This document shows positions 43,598 to 50,496 of a DNA stretch of 62,994 nt, piece after piece; position 1 is the first letter of the stretch, and each line of letters starts with the position of its first letter. The stretch spans positions 1-62,994 of the forward strand of contig CAYJIH010000007.1 of NCBI GenBank assembly GCA_964370195.1, written 5' to 3'. Source of the stretch: JAAYCI01 sp964370195 (GTDB lineage: Bacteria; Bacillota; Clostridia; Oscillospirales; Ruminococcaceae). The notes beneath the pieces are model-generated. The model was not told where the DNA came from, did not search any database, and was given only the letters and a program-made list of their open reading frames with translations. A program made the translations under genes and the position numbers.

Positions 43598-44022
43598 ATG
43601 AGCCCGTCCGGCAACAATCGGCTATCAGCATTGGTATTATCTCACTCATCACGTTTTTTACCGTTCTATTGCTCACGTCCTTTTCTGTTCTTATTTTATC
43701 CAGTGCACAAACAGACAGCGAGCTATCTGTGCGTACGGCCGATTCTGTAACGCAGTATTATGCCGCAGATAGCCGTGCAGAGCAACGTTTGCAGCAACTG
43801 TATACTATCTTTTTAAACACACCACAAACAGACTTAGAAAGTGCCTTAACAGAAGCCGGTTTTACGCCGGAGGTCAGTGAAACGTATGACGGTTTACTTG
43901 TTCACTATGACGAGCCCATCAGTGGCCAAAAAATGCTTTCAATAACCATTGGCTTGCCCAGCGAAGAAGGGGCCTCTTTTGAGCGTCTAAGCTGGCAGGC
44001 AGTGACGCTTTTAACCTTGTAA
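43594..44022 (+). CDS. Small single-span protein, minor pilin-like
   Basis: 142 residues. One hydrophobic helix (about 11-36, AISIGIISLITFFTVLLLTSFSVLIL) is followed by an exported, mainly alpha-helical then beta domain with YYAADSRAEQRLQQLY, the pattern of PilX-like 'AxAxSGxxxA' pilin assistants. It overlaps the previous gene by four bases and is 18 bases from the ATPase gene. Confidence 0.65.
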   Translation: MNEPVRQQSAISIGIISLITFFTVLLLTSFSVLILSSAQTDSELSVRTADSVTQYYAADSRAEQRLQQLYTIFLNTPQTDLESALTEAGFTPEVSETYDGLLVHYDEPISGQKMLSITIGLPSEEGASFERLSWQAVTLLTL

Positions 44023-44040
44023 AGAATGGAGTAAACGCAT

Positions 44041-45243
44041 ATGGATGTACAAGAATTGTTAGACAAGCTGTCTGTTGAAGAACAGGCTGCCGTTCCTGTG
44101 GCCGAAAAGCCTGCACCACAAGTGGTAGAAGCCCCCGTGCAAGAAGAAACAGACGTACAGGTGCTACTGAAAAAAATGGTGGATTTAGGCGCAGCCGACA
44201 TTTTTATTGTAGCTGGTTGCCCCATCAGTTTCAAAGTACACCAGCGCATTGAAAATTTGAATGATGCACGTATGTTTCCCGATGCAACAGAAAAATTCAT
44301 TCGTGATATTTACAAGCTAGCACGACGTGAAATGACTGTTTTGTTCGACCGTGGAGACGACGATTTTTCGTTTGCGTTAAAAGGTGTTTCGCGTTTTCGT
44401 ATCAATACGTATAAGCAACGTGGCTCTTTTGCCGCGGTTATCCGTGTGGTGGCCTTTTCTCTGCCGGATCCACAGCAGCTACACATTCCACAAGAAGTTT
44501 TAGATCTTGGAAAAAACCAACGCGGCCTTGTACTTGTTACGGGTTCTTCCTACAGTGGTAAAACCACCACACTTACCTGTGTGCTAGACGAAATCAACCG
44601 CTCTCGCCCTGTGCATATCATCACACTAGAAGACCCTATTGAATATTTACATAGCCACAAAAATAGCGTAATTAGCCAGCGTGAAATTTCACTAGACACC
44701 GGTAGCTACCCTGTTGCTTTACGTGCTGCTTTGCGGCAAAGCCCTGATGTATTGCTCATCAGCGAATTGCGTGATGCAGAAGCCATCAGTATTTCCTTAA
44801 CAGCTGCTGAAACAGGCCATTTGGTATTTTCTTCTTTGCATACACTCGGTGCAGCAAACTCCATCGACCGTTTGGTAGACGCTTTTCCGGCAAACCAACA
44901 AAAACAAATTCGTATGCAGCTTTCTATGGTATTGCAAACCGTGGTATGCCAACAATTAATTCCCACGATAGATGGTCAAGTTATCCCTGCCTTTGAAATC
45001 ATGCATTGCAACACAGCCATTCGCACACTGATTCGCGACGGCAGAACACATCAAATCAATTCCATCATCCAATCTTCTGCTGCGGAAGGCATGGTTAGCA
45101 TGGACACCCACATTGCAAAACTTTGCAAAAACGGCATTATTGATAGAGACGAAGCCATTAAACACAGCTTAACGCCGGTATTTCTACTACGCCAATTGGG
45201 CGAAGAAGCCCCTAGTGGCAGATCTTTTAACCCCGGAAAATAA
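44041..45243 (+). CDS. pilT: Type IV pilus PilT-type motor ATPase
   Basis: 400 residues. After a short N-terminal helix and a Pro/Val/Glu linker (about 1-40), the PilT-like N-domain is followed by the RecA-like ATPase: Walker A G-S-S-Y-S-G-K-T (168-175), the Asp box ITLEDPIEY, Walker B PDVLLISELRD (about 234-244), the His box TGHLVFSSLHT and the AIRTLIRDG motif characteristic of PilT retraction motors. It is the only ATPase in the operon and no PilB-type assembly ATPase is present. Either it powers both directions, or an assembly ATPase is encoded elsewhere. An AATGGAG site precedes the ATG. Confidence 0.92.
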   Translation: MDVQELLDKLSVEEQAAVPVAEKPAPQVVEAPVQEETDVQVLLKKMVDLGAADIFIVAGCPISFKVHQRIENLNDARMFPDATEKFIRDIYKLARREMTVLFDRGDDDFSFALKGVSRFRINTYKQRGSFAAVIRVVAFSLPDPQQLHIPQEVLDLGKNQRGLVLVTGSSYSGKTTTLTCVLDEINRSRPVHIITLEDPIEYLHSHKNSVISQREISLDTGSYPVALRAALRQSPDVLLISELRDAEAISISLTAAETGHLVFSSLHTLGAANSIDRLVDAFPANQQKQIRMQLSMVLQTVVCQQLIPTIDGQVIPAFEIMHCNTAIRTLIRDGRTHQINSIIQSSAAEGMVSMDTHIAKLCKNGIIDRDEAIKHSLTPVFLLRQLGEEAPSGRSFNPGK

Positions 45244-45326
45244 CTGCCCTTTATGGTTGACTTACATCAATGTTTTCAGCATGATCATTCTTGTGCATCG
45301 TTGCACTGTAAATTCATTTATAAATA

Positions 45327-45370
45327 TCCCCCAGTTTCTGAAGTAACCTTCGGAAATTAGGGGATTTTTT
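45327..45370 (+). terminator. Terminator of the pilus-like operon
   Basis: A long stem (TCCCCCAGTTTCTGAAG with CTTCGGAAATTAGGGGA, few mismatches), a TAAC loop and a run of T. Confidence 0.85.
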
Positions 45371-45423
45371 CAATTCACATCAATAAAACGATTCAAAAAT
45401 ATGCCGTATAAGATGATACCCTT

Positions 45424-46713
45424 CTACCCATTTTCTTTGATAAGTAATGGCAAAATATCGGATAATGACTGTACTTTATAAGACGGGTTTTCTGCAATAA
45501 GCAAATTGCTATGTACCAAAATTGTATGAAACCCAGCTTCATTACCACCCAGAATATCATCATTTACACTGTCACCAATGATGTAACACTCAATGGGCGC
45601 GCCCGCACGCTCTCTTGCTATTTCAAAAATTTCTCTTCGTGGCTTTGCATATCCAACCTCACCAGAAACAACCACACCATTAAAGTACATCGCAAGCCCT
45701 AAATCGGCCACAAGTTGTGCAAGTTCCGGAAAATTATTCGAAAGAATATACTGTGTATATCCTTGTTCTTGTAATGTTTTCAACGTAGGCACTGCATCCG
45801 GATACAATGTATAACGATGCGCCTGTAAGATTTTTTCTCGAATGCGAGGAGAAATTTTTTCTGCTTTATCATCAGAAAAACCACAGTTCTTCAGCATAAT
45901 CACAAACTCTTTTTCGCAATACGCCCACCACGCCTTGCTCCCTTTCATTTGGCGTGTATCGCGGTTTGGCACACTAAACCAAGGCAAACATTTCCCGCCA
46001 AAATGCTTCACCAATGTCTCGTTCGAAAGAGGTGTTTCGGGTGCAATTTCTTCCGCCAATTCTTTCACCGCATCAAACCACACAATATCCGGCTGGGTCA
46101 GTGTTCCATGAAAATCCCAAAACAAAACCGGTTTCACCATTGCCTCTAGCTCCTTTTTTGTAAATAAGCTCGATAACACCTCGCGCAGCGCTTTTTTAGA
46201 AAGCCGATATGGTAACCCCGCTTTTTGCAGTAATGCGCGCCGTTTTTCGGCACTACGAGCACCTCCGGAAATCCCCAGTTCAAACAAATCGTGATAACTA
46301 AGCATCTCTTTTCGCTTATATGTTTCGCTTGCTTGCACACCAGCCGTTTGTAACGCTTTGCGCAGTTGCTCTGGTGTCATCCCCTCAACGCCAAGCAGCC
46401 CCTCTTTAGAGCCTTCTTTTTTTCGGCTTTCTTTTCCCTTCACACATGGCACATACACATGCGTCACCTTGCAATTCCCCACAATTTTTTCCACGTAATG
46501 CCGAATGCGAAACCCTGCCGCATCTGAATCTGTTAAAATGAGCACGCCACGCTCACGCCCCAACTTACGAAGCAAATCTTTTTGCTCCTCATTTGTGAAA
46601 ATAGAAAACCCATTCGTGGTTATAACGAGCGCATCCACCAACCCCGCCACGGTACTGGCATCATAGCGCCCTTCCACAACCACTACCTCTCGCAAGCTGA
46701 TTTTTTTTATCAT
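45424..46713 (-). CDS. Toprim (RNase M5-like) domain fused to a HAD-family hydrolase
   Basis: 429 residues with two unrelated parts. Residues 1 to about 190 form a Toprim nuclease domain like RNase M5 and its DUF4093 relatives, with VVVEGRYDAS (catalytic Glu, about 14) and LTDSDAAG (D-x-D, about 61-67) and the RAL-LQKAGLPYRLSKKALREVL tail. Residues about 192-429 form a HAD hydrolase with FWDFHGTL (motif I, with His instead of the second Asp), YILSNNF (II), K in YAKPRREIF (III) and IIGDSVNDDILGG (IV). A separate ribosome binding site, AAGGAG, precedes an internal ATG at 46140, so the HAD part may also be made alone. The stop overlaps nothing downstream; the gene start overlaps the holA stop. 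Confidence 0.88.
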   Translation of the reverse strand: MIKKISLREVVVVEGRYDASTVAGLVDALVITTNGFSIFTNEEQKDLLRKLGRERGVLILTDSDAAGFRIRHYVEKIVGNCKVTHVYVPCVKGKESRKKEGSKEGLLGVEGMTPEQLRKALQTAGVQASETYKRKEMLSYHDLFELGISGGARSAEKRRALLQKAGLPYRLSKKALREVLSSLFTKKELEAMVKPVLFWDFHGTLTQPDIVWFDAVKELAEEIAPETPLSNETLVKHFGGKCLPWFSVPNRDTRQMKGSKAWWAYCEKEFVIMLKNCGFSDDKAEKISPRIREKILQAHRYTLYPDAVPTLKTLQEQGYTQYILSNNFPELAQLVADLGLAMYFNGVVVSGEVGYAKPRREIFEIARERAGAPIECYIIGDSVNDDILGGNEAGFHTILVHSNLLIAENPSYKVQSLSDILPLLIKENG

Positions 46714-47747
46714 CCTCTTCCTCTCAATAAAAACAATTCAGCCACAGCCGCTTGTACAAATATTGTTTTGTTCGATACAGCGGTGCTCTTTAGTGTTTTA
46801 TCTAGTTTTGTTAACATACACACCGCTTGCTTTAGCGCCTGTGTTGTGTAAGCCTTTGCATTGTCTTTTGCTTTTTTTAGTCGGTAATCGCTTCCTGTGT
46901 AATGCATATCAGAAAACACGGTGGTTGGCCCACACCCATTTTCGGCACCCACACGCACACGAAGCATATCCACAAAGCTGCCTCCCAGCGCCGCTACAAT
47001 CGCCACCGGCTCACTTTTTAAGGCAAATAATTCTGCCAGCTTCACTTGAACCTCTGCTTTACGCCCATCTGCTATTAGGCGAAGCAACTCGAAAACATCG
47101 GCTTCTACATTACGCACACTATAACGCTGCACCATTGCACTATCTATTTGCTGATACCCCGCAATGGCCGCCAGTTTCTCTGTTTCATTTTTAAGAAGCA
47201 CCCTATTTTCTTTTACACGCTCAAGCAAATCTTCTGCTGCACCGTTTGTAAATGTTGTCCCTCCACAAGCAGCGGCCACCTCACGCAAAAACGCCAAGTT
47301 CTCCTGCCTCGTTGGTTCCGTTAACTCCACATAAAAACCGTGTGATTTTGCAGCTTCGGAAAGGCTTTTTGCTTTTTTCGTGCTTGCCAACCGCTTGTCT
47401 TTGTGGTGTGCTGTAACCAAAAGCACCGCATTTTCCAAATCGGCAAACAACACTTCCAACTCTTTTGCTTCCTTATCACTCATAGAGGATGGAACCAATT
47501 CTCGCAACAAAACATGTCGCACACCGCCGAACAACGAAATAGCGCCTGTTGCTGCTATCAGCTCCCCAAAATCCGGCACCGGCCCATCCAACTGTGTGGG
47601 CGTTTCTCGCCTCTGTTCTTTCCATCGCTGCAGCACAAATTTCTCTGCCTCACGAAGCAAAGAAGCATCTGTAGACGAAAGATAAATCACGGGCCCATTA
47701 TGCCAATCTTTCTGTATTTTATCCCATTTTTGAAAAGAAGAGATCAC
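46710..47747 (-). CDS. holA: DNA polymerase III subunit delta
   Basis: 345 residues, GTG start after AAGGAGG. Sequence is weakly conserved in this family, but the opening GPVIYLSSTDASLLREAEKFVLQRW, the FADLENAVLLVTAHHKDKRL region and the LKNETEKLAAIAGYQQIDSAMVQRY segment (domain II-III boundary) are typical of clamp-loader delta. It opens the sliding clamp for loading. Its 5' end overlaps the 3' end of comEC by 29 bases and its stop overlaps the ATG of the Toprim-HAD gene by four bases, as often seen in the comEC-holA order in Firmicutes. Confidence 0.9.
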   Translation of the reverse strand: MISSFQKWDKIQKDWHNGPVIYLSSTDASLLREAEKFVLQRWKEQRRETPTQLDGPVPDFGELIAATGAISLFGGVRHVLLRELVPSSMSDKEAKELEVLFADLENAVLLVTAHHKDKRLASTKKAKSLSEAAKSHGFYVELTEPTRQENLAFLREVAAACGGTTFTNGAAEDLLERVKENRVLLKNETEKLAAIAGYQQIDSAMVQRYSVRNVEADVFELLRLIADGRKAEVQVKLAELFALKSEPVAIVAALGGSFVDMLRVRVGAENGCGPTTVFSDMHYTGSDYRLKKAKDNAKAYTTQALKQAVCMLTKLDKTLKSTAVSNKTIFVQAAVAELFLLRGRG

Positions 47748-49836
47748 GGCTTTCCTCCTTGTATGCAACACTCCTGCCCGGACGAATCAAAAATGTAGCA
47801 CTACCCCCATTTTGCAAAACAGCTTGTTGCGCGCCAGCCCACAAAGGCACCTCGTTTGTAACAATCAAATGATGGAATTCACCTTGCACGGCAGCATTGG
47901 AGGCAAGCAGCCCGTCCAAAGTAGGATATTCTTGCACATTCATCGCCCCATTTGCAATCCCCACTTTGTATCCATCGATGTCCACACAGGCCAATATTCC
48001 CTCCTCCTGCCTTAAAATGTACACACTTACCTCATCTGTTACAGGCAATATTTCACGATAAAACATGTCTTCTTGTGCAACAAACAATGTATCTGGTGCA
48101 TACATCTGCTCCGCCTCACTCGTTTGCGTGGTTTTTCGTAAATCTATCCACAGCGTGCAATGGCGTATGCCCTCTCGCTCCCAAATCTGTTCAATTTCAT
48201 AAAGTGAGTTTCTGCCGCGATACAACACCGTTGCCTGCCCATTTTGACTGACCACCAGCGAAGCCTGTGGCCCTGTGCCGGCCACACTTACTGTAACCGT
48301 GCTTGCCGCTTGCCACTGAGCAAATGCCAACGAGCCAACAAGAACCACCACCGCCGACACACGATAAACCACTTTCCATTTTGTGTATACAGAAAGCGCC
48401 AACATGATATAACACAGCAATACGGCTGTAAGAGCAAACAACCCACCAATGCTAGGCGACATCCACGGCAACCCACCGCAAAATTCTGTCACCTTTTCTA
48501 AAAACACGAGTAAAATCCCCTCAAAAAACGCTACAGGGCGTAACAAGAAATCAAGCGGTGCCAGCCCCACCGGCAAAGCCAAAAGGAAGCCCCCCACCAC
48601 CAATAGGGTAAGCAAAGGAACCACAAGAATATTGCTGGGCACCGTGAGCAAAGAAAAACTAAGCTGGTTAAAAATAACAACCGGCAATGTAGCAGCCATA
48701 GAAAACAATGATATAACTGCCAAACTTAACAAAGAAAACAAGATACGAAAATGCCCCCGGTGCAATACAACATGCCATTTTCTGCGAAGCAAGATAAGCA
48801 ACCTGCTTCCCACAAGCACCCCGAACGTGGCAAAAAGGGAAAACTGCATCCCTACATCCACCACGGCGTACGGCGTTTGCAAACACAGCACCAATGCGGC
48901 AAAACCAAGCGCTGTAAAAGGGTCGGCCTCTCTATTAAAAAGAGGTGCCGATAATACGAGTGTACACGCAATAGCACCACGTATCATCGACGGTGTAAAA
49001 CCTGTAAACAACACAAAAAAGAGCACACCCAAAACACTGGCAATAACTGCATATTTTTTATGCTTTGTAAACCAAAGCACAACATAATACAGAGCAAAAC
49101 AAACCAAAGATAAGTGCATTCCAGACACAACAAGCACATGAGAAAGACCAGCCATTCGATAGGCCTGCTTTGTTTCTGAACTTAAAGAGCGAACATCCCC
49201 TAGTGAAATGGCCGAAAGTACGGAGGACAAGCGCTGCGGCAAACGGGCCGCTATGTTGTCTCCAGCGCTTTCTCTTAACAAGGTAAACGCACCTAAAATA
49301 CTATGTTTTTCGCCAAGCAACTGTGGCTGTGAAACGGGCGATGCCAACAGATAAATTCCGTCTGCATATTGGCGCAATGTTTCATCATAGCCAGTACGGC
49401 TCTCAAATTGCAGTGTCAGTGCAATAAAATCATTTACCTGCTGCGGCTGCACTCCGTTCACTTTCACGCGGAAATGCCCCAATTGCTCGTACCCTTCCAC
49501 ACTTTGCACATGCAACTGTAACAAAGCCGTTTCCTCTGTATAGCCCGCACTCACACTTTCTACCACAGCCTGCACTGTGGCCGTTTCTCCGTTTAACGAT
49601 TCCACCGGGCGCAACACAAGCATGTCGTACGAAAACTTGTATACGAAAGAAAGACCGCATGCAATAAGAACAAGTGGAATATACGCGCGCCTGCCTTTCC
49701 TGCAGACCCACAGTAATACAATGCCCGCTATTAGCAAACACATCGAAAGTGGTATAAGCCCGTTTGCCGAAAGCCGCGTAGCCACCAACAAACTGAAAAA
49801 CACACAAGTTCCTGCCACTGCAAGCGGCCGCCGCAC
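47719..49836 (-). CDS. comEC: ComEC/Rec2-type DNA uptake channel with degenerate C-terminal MBL domain
   Basis: 705 residues, GTG start. N-terminal OB-like domain (about 60-160), then the Competence membrane domain with GLSHVLVVSGMHLSL, the hallmark of the family, and GFTPSMIRGAIACTLVLSA, followed by about ten helices. The C-terminal MBL-like domain (about 545-705) is recognisable by position, but the metal-binding DVGQGD and HxHxDH motifs are missing. The protein would carry single-stranded DNA into the cell for natural transformation. The start has only an AGAGG site 12 bases upstream, so the start is uncertain. Confidence 0.93.
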   Translation of the reverse strand: MRRPLAVAGTCVFFSLLVATRLSANGLIPLSMCLLIAGIVLLWVCRKGRRAYIPLVLIACGLSFVYKFSYDMLVLRPVESLNGETATVQAVVESVSAGYTEETALLQLHVQSVEGYEQLGHFRVKVNGVQPQQVNDFIALTLQFESRTGYDETLRQYADGIYLLASPVSQPQLLGEKHSILGAFTLLRESAGDNIAARLPQRLSSVLSAISLGDVRSLSSETKQAYRMAGLSHVLVVSGMHLSLVCFALYYVVLWFTKHKKYAVIASVLGVLFFVLFTGFTPSMIRGAIACTLVLSAPLFNREADPFTALGFAALVLCLQTPYAVVDVGMQFSLFATFGVLVGSRLLILLRRKWHVVLHRGHFRILFSLLSLAVISLFSMAATLPVVIFNQLSFSLLTVPSNILVVPLLTLLVVGGFLLALPVGLAPLDFLLRPVAFFEGILLVFLEKVTEFCGGLPWMSPSIGGLFALTAVLLCYIMLALSVYTKWKVVYRVSAVVVLVGSLAFAQWQAASTVTVSVAGTGPQASLVVSQNGQATVLYRGRNSLYEIEQIWEREGIRHCTLWIDLRKTTQTSEAEQMYAPDTLFVAQEDMFYREILPVTDEVSVYILRQEEGILACVDIDGYKVGIANGAMNVQEYPTLDGLLASNAAVQGEFHHLIVTNEVPLWAGAQQAVLQNGGSATFLIRPGRSVAYKEESRDLFFSKMG

Positions 49837-49843
49837 GAATCTT

Positions 49844-49990
49844 CTACGCCTCTTCTACGAAGAAGAAACTGCCGGCCCTTGCCGTATACAGGGTATCCTG
49901 CCATAAAAAACCGCAAAAAACTTGTGTGATGGCAACATAGGCATTGTTTCGTGCCCAAAACAATGTATTGCCCATTGCATCACCCACCAT
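49844..49990 (-). CDS. Possible 48-residue ORF directly upstream of comEC
   Basis: Starting at the ATG at 49990, the frame gives MVGDAMGNTLFWARNNAYV and ends FFFVEEA, stopping eight bases before the comEC GTG. A GAGGG lies too close to the first ATG; an in-frame ATG five codons in (49975) has GGTGG at a better distance. The middle (AITQVFCGFLWQDTLYTARAG) is mildly hydrophobic. It might couple translation into comEC. No family recognised. Confidence 0.25.
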   Translation of the reverse strand: MVGDAMGNTLFWARNNAYVAITQVFCGFLWQDTLYTARAGSFFFVEEA

Positions 49991-50095
49991 TTCCCTCAGC
50001 GAGTTTCCTTCTGTTTTCCCTTATTTTTTCCTACGTTCCTTTTTATCTATTCACCCATCCGCAGTGTTTGCATCATATTCATTCCTGCCCTAATT

Positions 50096-50437
50096 TTAGC
50101 CCGGCGGCCAACCAAGCGCCCGCCCTCCAAGTAGATGAAAATGCAAATGCCCCACCGTTTGTCCGCCATTTTCGCCTACATTGCTTACGATACGCCACCC
50201 ATCTTCCAGGCCCTCTTGCCGCGCCAACTCTGCTGCTGCAGCAAACAATTTTCCAAGCAATGCAGAATCTGATTCACTTAACTGGGCTGCTGAATCGATA
50301 TGGCGTTTTGGAATTAACAAAATATGTACAGGCGCTTGTGGGCTAATGTCGCGAAAAGCCATCACTTCCTCATTTTCGTATACAATGATGCTTTCGATTT
50401 CTTTTTTTGCAATCTTACAAAACAAGCAGTTTCCCAT
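50096..50437 (-). CDS. HIT-family nucleotide-binding protein (HINT-like)
   Basis: 113 residues. Zinc-like pair CLFCKI near the start, KRHIDS, and the histidine triad HLHFHLLGGR (about 97-106). HINT proteins hydrolyse purine nucleoside phosphoramidates in the cytoplasm. AGAGGTG precedes the ATG. It follows alaS by about 60 bases on the same strand and may be cotranscribed. Confidence 0.95.
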   Translation of the reverse strand: MGNCLFCKIAKKEIESIIVYENEEVMAFRDISPQAPVHILLIPKRHIDSAAQLSESDSALLGKLFAAAAELARQEGLEDGWRIVSNVGENGGQTVGHLHFHLLGGRALGWPPG

Positions 50438-50496
50438 AAATCACACCTCTTTACCTTTTTGCTGTATTTGCAAACAGAAAAACATTTATTTTTTCT

